This document shows positions 10,180-22,646 of a DNA stretch of 64,000 bases, in pieces (the stretch's first letter is position 1; each line of letters begins with the position of its first letter). This DNA is from Podocnemis expansa. Its lineage: Eukaryota > Chordata > Testudines > Podocnemididae. Location of the stretch: the NCBI GenBank assembly GCA_007922195.1, contig ML681990.1, positions 36,403,581 to 36,467,580 of the forward strand, read 5' to 3'. A model generated the notes under the pieces. That model did not search any database and was not told the origin of the DNA. It saw nothing but the letters and a program-made list of their open reading frames with translations. Made by a program: the position numbers and the translations under genes.

Positions 10180-11510
10180 AAAAAGGGTAAATAGGATGGC
10201 CCTGGTAGGCCTACAATTATCAGCCTGACATTGATTCTGGGCAAGCTAATGGAGCGGCTGATAAAGTTCATGGTTATAAAGAATTAAAGGAGGGTAGTGT
10301 AATTAATACAAATCAATATGGGTTTATGAAAGATCTTTCTAATGAGACTACAAGTTTGATAGAGGTAATTGTGTTGACATACATAGGTAACATGTCTGAC
10401 TTGGTACCATACATTTTGATTAAAAAACCCCCAAACCCTTGTATAATATTAAATTAAAATAGCACAAATTAAATGGATTAAAAACTGGCTAATTGATAAG
10501 CCTCAATCTAGTTGTAAACAGGGAATTTTCATCAAGTGGGTTTGTTTTCAGTGGGGTATTGCATGGATCAGTTCTTGGCCTTACTCTGTTTAACATTTTT
10601 ACTCCTGAGCTGGGAGAAAACAAAATCACTGCTAAAGTTTACAGATGACACAAAAATTGGGAAGTGGTAAATGATGGAGAGGACTGATTTCAGAGTGATC
10701 TGGATTGCTTGATAAACTGAACACAATTTAACGATATGTGTTTTGAGTGCGGCTAAATGTAAATGTGTACACTTAGGAACAATGAATGTTGGCCACACTT
10801 ACAGGGAAGGGGATTCTGTCCTTGGAAGATGGGGTTCTGAAAAAGATCTGGGTGTCATGGAGGATAACCAGCTGAACTTGAGTTTCCAATGCGAAGTCAT
10901 CACTAAGCAAGTTAACATGTATCCTGGGATGCTTGAACAGGGAATTGTTGAGGAGGAGTAGAGAGGTTATATTTTACCTCTGTATGTGGCATGCGTGTGA
11001 CCGCTTCGGCAATAATGTGGCCCGTTCTGGTGCCCACAGTGCAAGAAGGATGTTGATAAATTGCAAAGAGCTCATCTAAGAATGATGAGAATATCTAAAG
11101 GATTTGAAAACTTGCATAATAGTGGTAGATTGAGCTTCTTGAGTTTATTTATCTTAACAGAGAAGGCTAAGGGATGACTTGATTATTCAGTGTGTAGCTA
11201 CATGAGAAACAAATATTTGATAATGGGATCTTTAATTTGGCAGTGAAAGTATAACATCCAATGATTTGAAGTTTAAACTGGACAAATTCAGGCTGGAAAT
11301 ATGTATTTTACAATGAGGGTAATTCAGCCTTAATGCAAATTGCCAAAGGTTGTAGTGAAGTTTTTATCAATTTTTAAATCAAGATTGGATTTTTTTCTAA
11401 CATGCTCTCTGGAAATTATTTTGGGGGAGTTCTGTGGCCTGTGTTATACTGGAGGTCACTAGATGATGTTGATGGTCCCTTCTGCATTGCGGTCTACGAA
11501 TGGTATAGAG
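10180..11510 (+). mobile_element. Degenerate CR1-like LINE, RT region to 3' end
   Basis: A + strand CR1-like copy with many stops. Recognisable parts, in order, are a stretch before the RT core (cagcctgacattgattctgg), a palm segment (gtattgcatggatcagttct), the region of the FADD box (ctaaagtttacagatgac), and a CR1-type 3' end near 11,440-11,500 (tggaggtcactagatgatg). It is strongly diverged and therefore an old copy. Confidence 0.6.
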
Positions 11511-11974
11511 AAAGCGGATCAAGCACTTCTAGTTGCTTTTTTCATAATACAAGAACAAGAGGGCATTCTATGATATTGAAAGACAACTAATTTAAAACAG
11601 AGTTTAAGCCACACACAACTAGTTTATGGAACTTATTGCCCCAAGATATCCTTGAAGCCAAGCACTGAATAGGATTGAATGTTGATATGGGTGAAAGAAA
11701 TATCCAATGTTCTAGTAAGACTTAATGAAACACAAAACCAACCGACCAACCAACCAAACCCCCAAGAGCCTTGGAAAGTGTGTAAACTAGTCTGTAGTAC
11801 ATAAAATAGTCTCCAACTGATAGGATTTATTAAGAAACTTTACCTATGGGCATAATATTCTGTAAGTGCCTGCAGGAGGCATTGTTTCTTATACTTTCCT
11901 CTGAAGCAGCTGATCCTGGTTGATTTTAGAGACAGGATACAGGACTAGATAGAATACTAGTCTGATCTTGTTTG
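11511..11974. other. Intron 1, no feature recognised
   Basis: About 460 bp with no clear repeat or coding signal. Confidence 0.35.
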
Positions 11975-11982
11975 ACAGTTCC

Positions 11983-12464
11983 CAGAGGTTAAGGTAAGAG
12001 GGAACGCATAGGAACATCATTCCAGGACCCCCTATTTTTAGATTAGCAGTGTTCCAGGGCCCCTAAAAACAGAGGAATGTACAGGAACACTGTGTTCTGG
12101 GGGCCCTCTAAAAATAGTATGAGCAGCCGGAACGCAGCATTCCTGTGGCTCCACCTTAAGCCCAGCTAGCAGAGAGCTGTGGTGGGCTGGGAATTTGTGA
12201 ATCTTCCCCCCTTGCAGGGTGGAGCAGCTTGTGGTCAAGAAGCAGCTTCCAGCTGGTCAGGCAGCCTGCAAACAGCAGAGGTAAGGGCTTTGGGGGAGAG
12301 GGCTGCTGGGGGTGTGTATGTGTGTGTGTGTCTGGGAGGGGGGGGCTCTGTATGTTTGTGAGTGTGGGTATTGGGGCAGGGAGTGGGTTCTGAAGATAAG
12401 TATTGGGGGGACCCACCCATGTGGGAGGGTTCTGGGGCCCACCAAATTATACTTTTAAGCCCTG
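11983..12464. mobile_element. hAT-like non-autonomous element, family C copy 1
   Basis: A 482-bp unit whose ends (cagaggttaaggtaag and acttttaagccctg) are imperfect inverted repeats. It is flanked by acagttcc (11975-11982) and gcagttcc (12465-12472), an 8-bp duplication with one mismatch. Internally it repeats short modules such as ctaaaaatag and ggggcccc. The copy at 62318 shares both ends and these modules. Confidence 0.7.
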
Positions 12465-12472
12465 GCAGTTCC

Positions 12473-12844
12473 TCGACTTGTAGTGACATTGTTACATCTG
12501 TTTAACCTTAAAATGTTGACTGAAGAGATGTTTTGTAACAATAAGTTTGATAAACTTAATTTTTTAAAATAAGATTTTGCAGAATTTGATATTGCTGCTC
12601 CTTGAAAGAGCCCTACTAGCCTCAATTTGTCGAGCTCTCTGGTATCATATTCTTTGTATGTACAACTCCAACTAGTATCATTGAGAATTTCATGTTAACA
12701 TTTAAAGTCCAATATGTTCTTGTATAATTCTGTTAAGTTTTGGCTATCATTACTATTTTGCAGACCCTTTTGACTAACTTGAAGAGCACAGTGAGGCTAT
12801 ATCTGTGCTTTGGGTGGTACAGTGGTGCATCTGCAGCTGTGATG
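12473..12844. other. Intron 1, no feature recognised
   Basis: About 370 bp of A+T-rich sequence between two hAT-like elements; nothing supported. Confidence 0.35.
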
Positions 12845-12852
12845 CTGTAGAG

Positions 12853-13653
12853 TAGGAGCGTCAAACTTATTGCCTGTAGGCCGAATCCAGCTTGCCAAGG
12901 GCACTTATCCAGGCCATGGAGCTGTGCCTAGGAGCTCTCTGCAGCAGCTGTGAACAGCAAACATAGGCTGCTGGCAGAGCAGACCAGGACCAGGCACTAA
13001 CGCGTACACGTTGACTCACTCATATGATCCAAGTCATCACAGCACTGGGGAACAAAGGACGCGCTCCAGCCAGTCCCAGCTCAGCTCTGCTGCGGTCTGC
13101 CAGCCAATCCGAGTCTATCACAGCAGGCTCGGAAGGGCTCCCAGAGAGCCACTGCACCACCCCCCACCCTACCTGTTCCCAGTCATTTAGTCAGCATGCT
13201 AATCTGATTGTCAGCACAGTGCATGAACCACAAACAAGGAAATGAGAAAGTGATCACATGGGGAGCAAGCCAATCAGAGACCAGCCTGGTTTGAGCCGCA
13301 CCAAAGGCCAGCATGCTGAATGACTGACACTGGGGGGGAGGCAGGAGCCCAACCTGCCTGTGACTGAGACTGATTGCCTGTGACCACCCAGTAGGGAAGT
13401 GGAAAAGGAAGGGGGTCTGGGAGCTGCACATCAGGGGAAGGGGTTCCGGAGCCATTGTTGGGGAAGGGGAGCCCACAGGCCAGGGAAGAGGCACGGTGTT
13501 GGAGAGCCTGTGAGGCTGGAGGGGAGATGAGAGCCAATGCTACTCTGAACATGACAGGGGAAAGGGTTGGGGAGCCTGTGTGGATGCATAGCCTGCATCG
13601 AGCGTCCTGCCCTCTAGTGTAGCCCGCTACATTGAATGAGTTTGACCCCTCTG
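12853..13653. mobile_element. hAT-like non-autonomous element, family B type, 801 bp
   Basis: The left end (taggagcgtcaaac) and right end (gtttgacccctctg) form imperfect inverted repeats related to the common hAT end caggggtgtcaaac. They are flanked by ctgtagag (12845-12852) and ctgcagag (13654-13661), an 8-bp duplication with one mismatch. Internal open frames overlap each other and show no transposase motif, so the element is non-autonomous. Confidence 0.65.
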
Positions 13654-13861
13654 CTGCAGAGCCATAGAATAGCTGCTTCCTATGGCAAGGGAAGGGTTTT
13701 TTGTGTTCTTGCAGTTAATCTACCTCTGAGTGGCAGTAGCTATATCAGCAGAAGAATGCTATCACTGACCTAGCCATGTCTCCATTGTGGGTTAGGGTGG
13801 CTTAACTGTGTGGCAGTCAGGGTTGGGAAAGTCTCTTGCCCCTGAGTGTTGTAGTTTAGAT

Positions 13862-14038
13862 CAGCGGTTCCCAAAAATTTCTCTGCCGTGGCACGCCTTT
13901 CTGCCTTTAATTGATTTTAGACACACCACCATATACTTTCCAAGTAAACTCATGAACATTCATGAGCTAATGAGCCACTCCAGAGCTCTTTGAGTAGTTT
14001 TTCAAAAAATGCCTTGGCACACCGGTTGGGAAACACTG
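13862..14038. mobile_element. hAT-like non-autonomous element, family D copy 1
   Basis: A 177-bp unit beginning cagcggttcccaa and ending ttgggaaacactg, flanked by the perfect 8-bp duplication gtttagat (13854-13861 and 14039-14046). It shares internal sequence (ggcacacc, aacattcatga) with the copy at 18750. Confidence 0.85.
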
Positions 14039-14046
14039 GTTTAGAT

Positions 14047-15229
14047 TGATCTGGTTTTTAAATGTGAATCAGTGCTGTTTTAAGACTGCTCAGATGTGCT
14101 CATAAATAACTTGAATCAGTTACCTTATCCATGAGTCATCCACAATGTGTCTGTCTTCCCAGTAGTGACTAGATCATGTATAAAGCTTTGAGTTACTGCA
14201 TCTGAACTAATGGACATGGTCTTTTGACTTGAGTAATAAAGGCTCACAATTTGAGATCCACAAGTCGTCAGTTTAGTCCCTGCACATTATATGGCAAGGA
14301 GTGTTGTTACATTTTTAGCAGCATAATATACTTAATTCATGCTTAAAAAAGCATTAGTGTTGTACACTGTCTATAAAGTAAAGATTTATACCTTTCATGG
14401 TATTTATACTGCTTTTCTATACTCTGATTACAAATAGTGCTTGAGAGCCAAAACTAGAGCTCTCTCTCCTTAGATACATTTTGTTTTTTTAGGACTTTGG
14501 TACCACAAGCTTATTTAGTGGAAAGTTACTTCCAGTGGTGGAGTTAAAACTCTCCTGTATGGTCACTCAGGCTGTGCAACTATCATCTTTTTGCCTTATG
14601 GAGAATCCCACACTCTACCTCAGCCTGCCAAATAGAAAATTTTGACTCTACCTCAGTCTTCATGTTGGTCAGTCACTTACAAAATAGAACTCTTAGGTGG
14701 GGACTAACCATAATGATACTCTCTGGATCCTTAGGCCTTGGGAAAAGAGCTGATCTGAAGCTCTTGTTCAGAAATTAAGATCTTCCCCTTATATTACAGA
14801 GTTGCTGTGAGTAGTGTCTGCAGAAGCTGAGTCCTCCTAAAGCACCTCTCTTCCCAGTTGCAGAGAGAAATACTACTCAAAGTATCTCAGTCGATGAGGG
14901 ACGTGTGAGGAACACGAGTGAAAAGGCTACAGGTGTGCAGAAAAAGAGAAGACAAAAATACAAAAAGGTGTCTTGTGTGTGAAATTAAATCCTTTAAGCT
15001 CCTACCATGTTTTATTTTGAAAGAAAGTTTTTATTTTTCTGTACTATGAAATTTTACTAAAGATTAATAGCAGCCTTGAACTGTAGGGTCATGGTTTTTT
15101 AGTTTGTTTAATATTTTATTCTGTTGCTGGCATTCCGTCCACTGGGATTTGAAGGATAAAGTTATACAGAAGTAGAACTAGAAAGGCCTTGGAGCAATTA
15201 AAACATTAAGAATGATTAAGATAATTTAA
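14047..15229. other. Intron 1, no feature recognised
   Basis: About 1.2 kb of ordinary intron sequence. No repeat family, exon or RNA could be recognised by eye. Confidence 0.35.
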
Positions 15230-15500
15230 ATATGTAGCTTGGGGTAGAGAATGAGAGAGTAAAAGGTGACGTACATCTACAAATATCTGAAAGGTGTCAA
15301 CATTAAGGAGGAAAAAGAGCTGTTAATGTTGGTGTGACAAGAATAATAAGTAGAGGTATAAAACTGCGCAAAGGAAAAAATAAACTAGGCTGCAAGCTAA
15401 AAGCTGCTAAAATGTAGGTCCTCTCTTTGGGTTTGCAAGCCCTTAATTTTAAGGTGGATCTGGACAAGTTTATAGCGACCCTGTAGGCAGAAATCCAAAC
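15230..15500 (+). repeat. Possible diverged CR1/L3-type LINE fragment
   Basis: The stretch acaaatatctgaaaggtgtc followed by aacattaaggaggaaaaaga resembles the C-terminal coding region of CR1/L3-type LINEs on the + strand, but it is strongly diverged and has no open frame. The boundaries are approximate. Confidence 0.35.
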
Positions 15501-16130
15501 AACCTGGTTTATTACTTTTTAGCAAGCTTATGATCTAAATCTTTAGTCACATAAAAGTATGCAAAACTGATAGGAAGGTTTAGACTACACATCAGTAATG
15601 CAAGATTAAAAAAAAGTATAGAGATTTTGGAAGTATCCCAGAGGCGAGTATTACAAACCCAGGACGTTGAGTTAAGATTGTATTCAAAAGAAGCCCTGTC
15701 TTGTTCAGCCATTTTTTCTTGGATGTGATAGCAACAATTTTGGAAGATGATAATTCATGGAATTCATTATATAGAAGACTATGTTCTGCTCTGTCTAAAG
15801 GAGAATCTGCTAATTATGAACAATGATGGCAAAAAAGAACTATTCTAAAAGACTGTGTTCCAAAAGATAAACCTAACCCTCACTGAAACTGAATCTTAAC
15901 TTTGTTGGAAGTTTGAAGGTCTGCACTCTCATGTCCAAAAAGCCACTTTGAAATGTGGTCCTTTAAAAAATGTAGCACCTGAGTTAACTAGTAACAGCTT
16001 TACTTCTGAAATCTCAGAAAAGTAATTTTGTGTCTAAAGAGTAAGTACTGTGATTTTGGGGAAACTATGTTGTGTTTTTTCAATATATAACTAAGTACAC
16101 CGGTGAGGCCAGATCTTGAAGCACGGTGTC
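15501..16130. other. Intron 1, no feature recognised
   Basis: About 630 bp, A+T-rich, with no clear repeat or exon. Confidence 0.35.
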
Positions 16131-18015
16131 TAGTTCTTCTTGAGCGCTGTTCGGATACATTCAGTAATAGGTGTATCCACGCTGCAACGCTCAATTGGTT
16201 GGAAACCTTTTGCCCTAGCCTGTCAGGAGAGGGCTGGCGGCCACCGCCCCCTCACGACCCCGTGGCTATATAGGTGGCTGCCACCCGACCCCTCTTCATT
16301 TCCATTTTTTCTGCCCTCAGTGATGGCTCTCGGAACAGCCTGCTCCTTGAGATCTCGCAAGCAGCCTGTCTCCGCCTTATGTGAGCGACCAGCTCGACTG
16401 GGAACGCCTCTTCGTGGACATCGTTCCATAGAAGAGTGCTTCTCCTATCAAGCATGCAGTCTTGGAGCAGGAACATAGCTCCCACTTGCCGCCCACCATG
16501 CTGGTGTTTAAACCTTGTGGAGCCTGCGGCAAGGCCTTCCCGCGAGATGACCTCCATGAGAAGTGCCTCCGGTGCCTAGGTGAAGCCCACTTAGTCACTG
16601 CTTGCTCTATTTGTCAGTCCTTTTAAACCTCAGACAATTAAAGACAGAGCGCAAAAGCGCTGTGTGCTGGCTTCAGGACGAGTGCGTCAGCCTACCCTCG
16701 AAGCTTTGGGGCATCCTTCAGCACTGCGTGCTAGTTCAGCACAGGAGCCTCCCCGGTGCCGCTTTCCCAGAGAGCATATCAAGACGAGCTTAGTACCAGT
16801 GTCAGTACCAAAGCGTCGGTGCTGATCTCGGTCCCCCACCCGAGGGTTGCCGCAGGACCAGCAGGAGTCGGTGCTGGTCTCTGCCATCCCGGAGGCCTTC
16901 GAGGCAGTGAGGACACTCTTCCTTCTGCCAATGCCTCCCACCGTGGTGCCCCCAAGAAGAGGGGCGGCCGGCCCTCGCTTTGGATCCTGGTTGCCCCAGA
17001 AGCAGAACTGGACACCAACTCCAATCTTGGTGCCAAGTTCCCTGACATCAGAACCTCCCATGCAAGAGGGCCCCAGTACCGCTGAGTCTTCTCCCCGGCA
17101 CCGTATTACTCTGCCTTCGCAGGCACTGCCTTCATGGTCCTGAGAGGCCTCCTGGTCTCCGAGTCTGGAGTATGGTGTCTTGACAGGGAGTAAATGGCCA
17201 CGCCAACAGCCTTCGGCACTGTCCTCTTCTAGGTACTGGCCTCAAGAATGGTACTCCCCAAGAGACTCTAACGGGTTCCAGCAGTGCTGCTTCACCCAGC
17301 TCAGCACCGGTCCTTCTGGCACCAGATAGGGCCTTGAACTCTATGCCTCGTTCCTACACTGGGGATCTCACGGTGCACTTCGACCTCCTTTGCAGTGTTT
17401 CCACTCATGTGGGGTTGGAGGTTCAGTCCCTTATGGAAACCATTGATATTTCATTCGGGCCGCTGTTTATTTCTGCTATGCCTGTTACAGTTCCCCTTCA
17501 CCCCAGCATATGGGACCTTGCCACATGCCTCTGGCAAGCCCTGGGCTCTGTTTCCCCAGTGTCCAACACAGCAGGCCTTAAATATCTGGTCCCAGAGATG
17601 GAGTCTCCCTTCCTTACCCGCCACCGTCTCAGGGGGTGGTGGTAGTGGCACTAGGCCCAGGGCAGGTTTCCCATGACCCCCTCCCAGTATCTACAGATGC
17701 GAGGGAGTTAGATCTCCTTGGGTGGAAGGTTTATTCTTCCTCCGCCTTCCAGCTACGGGTAGCCAATAACCAGGCCCTGGTAGCTAGATATATGACGGAT
17801 GTGTAGGAGTCCATGAATAAATTTAGACACCTGCTCCCACAGAAGAATAGGGAAGACTATGATGCCTTCCCAGAGGAAGGCAAAATAGAGCCCCAAGACC
17901 TTCTGTTATCAGCTTGGGACGCTGTAGACACAGCTTCCCGTAGCATGGCCTCAGCCGTGACCCTTTGGCGGGTGGCCTGGCTCAGAGACAACTTAAGTTC
18001 ATTTGGGGTGGGGTG
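16131..18015 (+). mobile_element. DIRS-type retrotransposon, 5' part with degenerate gag
   Basis: A G+C-richer block in an A+T-rich intron. It begins with sequence resembling the 5' terminal repeat of reptile DIRS elements, including a TATA-like run (ctatataggt, 16266-16275), and continues into a gag-like frame. Only the 5' part is present; no RT, RNase H or tyrosine recombinase follows. DIRS elements integrate through a tyrosine recombinase and normally make no target duplication, and none was seen. Confidence 0.65.
16498..17990 (+). pseudogene. DIRS gag relic
   Basis: Starting from an ATG at 16498 the translation gives a cysteine array, C-x2-C ... H-x3-C-x2-CLGEAH ... C-x2-C, typical of the N-terminus of DIRS gag. 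Near 17,700-17,990 it gives LLGWKVYSSSAFQLRVANN followed by DAVDTASRSMASAVTLWR, which matches the conserved C-terminal gag region. Stops (for example the TAA at 16624) and frameshifts lie between, so it is a relic. Confidence 0.65.
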
Positions 18016-18741
18016 AAGAATCCAATTCTTGATCTTCAGATGGGGCACTGAGTGCAACTTTGTTGATTCTATAGAAGGGTGAAAATGATAAACTTGACCT
18101 TTGAGTTGAGGCACATTGCCACCATCATCACAATACAGATGATGTGATCACTTATATCTGTGTTCCAGGCTTTGACATCAGCTTCCTGCATGAGCAATCT
18201 CTGTTTTCTATCTTTTGGTGTAATAAAGATGAGTAGTTAGTGATTATGCCATTTAAAATATCAGAAACTAAAACCTGAATGTGATAAGAAAGTTGCAGCT
18301 TTTTTGTGCTAAAGCTGTTGCCTTCAACGTAGCATTGTGAAAAGAGCAATTTTAGGGAGTAAACATAAAATACTGTCCTTTTAGTGATACATATGGCTGG
18401 ATCAGGGCAGCCCCACTAACTCAGAACCTGAAAAGACTTGAAATAAGTTTAGGGAAATGTCCCAGTATTTCTTGCCACATTTGTGTACAAAGCTGTTAAT
18501 CAACAAGTTCAGCTATTGGACATTCAATATACTGATGCTGCTGAGGTTGCCATTAAGCTTTTACAGGAGTTGAGTCTGAAGTTGTGGTACATGTTGCTTT
18601 TCAGGATCTTTTGGAAGTGGTGACTGAAAGGTAAGACACCTGTATTTTAGTGCCATAACTTGTGAACAAATGTTACAGGATGTTTTCTTGTAGTGAATTA
18701 TATGACCAAGTTTCTTATACAGAAAACTTGAAAAACAAAAT
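18016..18741. other. Intron 1, no feature recognised
   Basis: About 720 bp with no supported feature; it could include degraded DIRS sequence near its left edge. Confidence 0.3.
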
Positions 18742-18749
18742 ATATATGC

Positions 18750-18986
18750 CAGTGGTTCCTGACTGTTTCTCTGCTGTGGCGCACCTTGAAACCTTAAATT
18801 GTTTTGAGGCACAGTACCATTGAGTTTCTCGGTGAACTCAAGAATATTCATGAATCAATCCAGAACTCTGAGAAGTGTTTGTTTTTTTTGTTTGTTTTTT
18901 TTTTTTTTCCCAAAAAATTCCATGGCACACCTGCTCAGGCCTGACAGCATACCTTTGTGCCACAGCACACTGGTTGGGAAACACGG
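18750..18986. mobile_element. hAT-like non-autonomous element, family D copy 2
   Basis: Begins cagtggttcctgac and ends gttgggaaacacgg. It is flanked by atatatgc (18742-18749) and atatatgg (18987-18994), an 8-bp duplication with one mismatch. It is longer than copy 1 at 13862 because of a T-rich expansion at 18884-18910. Confidence 0.75.
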
Positions 18987-18994
18987 ATATATGG

Positions 18995-20829
18995 TACCTT
19001 AAATGCTTCTTGCATAGGTTAACAGCAGGCTTTGACTCAAGCATCTTTGTGGCCCTAAATCTATTTTCAACCACTTCAGGTGCATTAGTACTTCTATGTC
19101 TCCCTTCTTAGTTCAGCAACTGGTTTTCCCACTAGATTGTACACCTGTTTGTAGACAGTTGTAGCATGCTGACTGTAAGGTTTTCCAGGTTATCTCTGGA
19201 TCTGAAGAGTGTAGTTTACTAGTTAGCAGTAGGATAATCAAAATGCACTGTCTGAAAGGCAGCTGCTCAACCTCACTAAAATTTGGGTCCTGGGTTCTAT
19301 TTCTTGAATATGCAGCAGTAACTTACAGATTCTCTGAATTTATTTGAAAAATGAGGCAGTAGCTCATAACTGTTGCCTTCTTGGGTAAAGATTCATGACC
19401 TTACTCTCTAATAGAGGTGGTAAGGATATGGACATAAAACTGCAGTCCAAGAAGTGACATTTGAATTCATGTGCTTTATTTTACTTCAGGCTACCCTGGA
19501 GTAATTGGTGAGGGACCTTTCTCTTTTTTTTAGGGTAGAGCAGAATGGATGTGGTACATCTTCAGTGGTAGCATAATGAACTTTGGCTGGTGCATTTCAT
19601 ATCAGTTTTGCTGGGGGGAAAAAATCATGACACTAGCAAACACCACCTATAACTGATTTTTTACATTAATTTGCAACAAGTAGCATAAAGCACAGATTCC
19701 AGAATGAATTAAATTTCTTGCAAAGAGTAAAGAGAACCCAATAAAAAAACATGAACAAGGTGTAATTTTGAAAAGAATTTTCTATATCAAACAGTTTTCG
19801 TCAAACAACTGAAATAGTAATCCCTTTACTTTGTTTTGTGATTTTTAAGGTTTTACAAATGAAACATTTAAAGCTGTAAAATCGAAAACTTCTATCAGGA
19901 TTGATAAAAACAATTTCTTCAAATAAGATTTGTTTTAATACATAGTAAATAGATTTAGTTTTAAAAATAGCATTTGACATTGATTACATGAATTAAGGCC
20001 TAACTTGAATATAATCTATTATAATCATTTAAAGACTGTTAATATTAAGCAGTACATACATGTCGGTTGCTGAAGTTCTAAAGAAAGTTAAGCCCCTTAA
20101 CTTGTTTGGACTAGCTAACCAGAGTTAGTCTGAAGTGCTAAACCAGCATTTTGACAGCAGCACTGTCATCTTCAGATTTAGAGAGAATATTTTCTTCTTC
20201 TCAGTTTATTCAACTGGTTCAGTTGAATGGCTAATTCAAAGTTGTGACGCTAACTGGGAGTTAGAAAGGTAGGAGAGCTTGTGTGTGTGTTTTTTCTTTT
20301 CTTTCAATCTATGAATAAAAACGAGGTGTGAGAGGATGAGAACTACTACATCTAAAGTCTTGAAGGGCCAGGTGTCCAGAAGCAACTGCTTAAATTCACT
20401 GTGTACTTCCTTTTTGTTTAATAATTCAGTTTTAAAGCAAAACAGGTTTTGATAAACTTTAGGTATCCAATGTCTTTAAGATAGCTTTGATTATAAAAAG
20501 GAATGAAAATGCTATTAGTTCATTTTAAATTGAATGTTAGTTTCCAACCAAATCCTTCTTGATCCAGAGGAAAGGAAAAACCCCTCAATCATCTAGTAAA
20601 TAAGAAATGTTTTTTACATTTCAATATAATTTGTTAAACTATTTAATTGCTTAAATAGGTATATATAGTGTATGCACCTGGTTAGTAAAAAGTACCAAGT
20701 TATGCAAACAAATAAGGGTTGGTATTTCTTAAAGCAAATAACAAAAACAAAAATGGAAAACAGGATTAAAATCAGAGTCAGGAAAGTATAGGGCTGAAAC
20801 AGTACTAAATAAGTAATCTAACCCAGTCC
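18995..20829. other. Intron 1, no feature recognised
   Basis: About 1.8 kb of A+T-rich sequence without a recognisable exon or repeat. It contains a short TG run near 20282. Confidence 0.35.
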
Positions 20830-21110
20830 ACTGAACTAAAGGAAGGACTAAGTGATAACTAGATCATTACTGTCAGGTTTTTGTCTAACTTCTTAAAAAC
20901 TTTCAGTGATGGAAATTCCACTGCCTGCCTCCCAGGGCTTCTCTCGACATCTTTTTTGATGGCCTCAGAGTATGGCCATCAACCCTTTCTCTTGGTTGCT
21001 ATGACAGTTTTTTCTAAAATACTTCAGGAGAAACATATAAGCACCTATACATGTCCAGCTCATTATCATTTATATATTTTTTGCCAAACTCAATAATAAA
21101 AATAGTTGTC
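20830..21110 (-). repeat. CR1 LINE 3' fragment
   Basis: Read on the - strand this is CR1-like sequence. The + strand shows cttcagtgatggaaattcca and a following cctgcctccc, the reverse of the 3' part of CR1 after its RT, with similar wording in the large CR1 at 58.6 kb. No open frame. Confidence 0.5.
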
Positions 21111-21234
21111 TATTTTTCAATGAACCTAAAAATAAGATGTTATTCATGTTCTTGTCTTTGTTGCTGCCCTCTGCCTCCCCTTAGCTGTTCTTGGTGTCTT
21201 AATACTTGCTAGCTTGCAAGTCTGCTGCTACCTC

Positions 21235-21785
21235 AAAAGATTTATTGGAATTGGAAAATGTACAGAAAAAGGCAACTAAAGTGATTATGGGTACAGCAAA
21301 GCTTTTATGTGAGGAGAGAGAAATAAGATTGGGATTTTTCAACTTGAAAAAGAGATTCTAAGGGAGGATATGAGAGGTCTATAAAATCATGACTGATACA
21401 GAGAAAGTCAGTAAGGCAGAGTTTGTTTTACTTCTCACAACAAACTAGGGGGTCACTGAATTTACTTTAGGATGAAGATTTAAAACAAACAAAAGGACGT
21501 ATTTCTTTACACGGTGCAGTCTACCTGTGGAACTCCACGTCAGAGCATGTGGTGAAAGTCAAAACACTACAGGGTTCCAAAAGAACTAGATAAGGTCATG
21601 GAAGAAAGGTCCATCAATGGCTATTAGCCATGATGGGCAAGGATTGCTGTCTACCAGAGGTGGGGAATGGATGTCGGGATGGAACAGGGGATAATTATCT
21701 CATTCCCTCTTAAGCACCTGGCATTGGCCCCTGTTGGAAGCCAGGATACTGACCCAGAAGGCCAATTTGTATGTTCTTAATGCTG
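21235..21785 (+). repeat. CR1-like LINE 3' fragment
   Basis: A + strand copy from the C-terminal coding part (gtacagaaaaaggcaactaa) through the 3' end (ggatactgacccagaaggcc, then gtatgttctta). Translation is interrupted by stops. It lies back to back with the preceding - strand CR1 piece. Confidence 0.6.
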
Positions 21786-22646
21786 TGAAAAGTGAATTGT
21801 ATGGTGGTTAGTGTCATGTTTTTTTACAGAAGCAGACTTGCTAGCTTGCTGGGAGGCTTGAAAAGTGATATTAACAATACAAATAACACTTTTCACAGCA
21901 GGTTTACTCAGACCTGGGAGGTATGGGGGCAAAGTCAACCCTGGATGGGCTGGGGTGAAGGAGGTAGGGAGGCAATGGGGGTGATTGATGGGGGGGTAAG
22001 AGGAGGCAGCAAGAAGCCAAGGAGGATGAGGGGTCAGGGGAAGCAGTAGGGGCCACCAGTGATTATGGGGTGGGGGGGTTTAATCCCAGGACTGAAGCTC
22101 CACAGCAGACTGGGGTCCTGTGGCTGTAGTCTGCTGCCACCAGGGCCACAGAATAGGGATGGGGAAGGCAATAAGGGTCAGGGGCAGTGGGTGAGGAACC
22201 CGGGATAGGCACCTGCTATCATGTGTTTGGGTCCAGAATGTGGAAGACCAAGCCCATTGCAGTGTGGCTGAAGTCCAGGGCTGAAGAAGGCTGGGAGGAG
22301 CTAGGGTTCATGTGGGAAGTAGTGATCCTAAAGTGGGGGGGATGGAGACTCAAGCCACGTGACTGGAACTTGCCACTTGCTACCCTGAGGCTGAAGCAGG
22401 AAGCCTGAGCTTCGTGACCCCCAGTATGGTGAGGAAGCCACACCAGCTACCTGTTCCTTTTGGTGTTTCTGGATCCAGATGCAGGTGTAGAAAAGGGCAC
22501 TTTGGGGAGGGGGTGCTGCTTCACCCTCCTCCGCCCCTCCCCCCAAACAGTTCCCCACCCAGAAGACTGTGGCTGCAAGAAAAGCTTCTGGTTTGAGAAA
22601 TATGGAAAGAGGCAAATTTGTTTTAGTGCTTAACCACTCTGACAGT
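21786..22646. other. Intron 1, G-rich unassigned sequence
   Basis: A G+C-richer segment with open frames on both strands that show no domain. It may be internal sequence of an unrecognised transposon. Confidence 0.3.
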
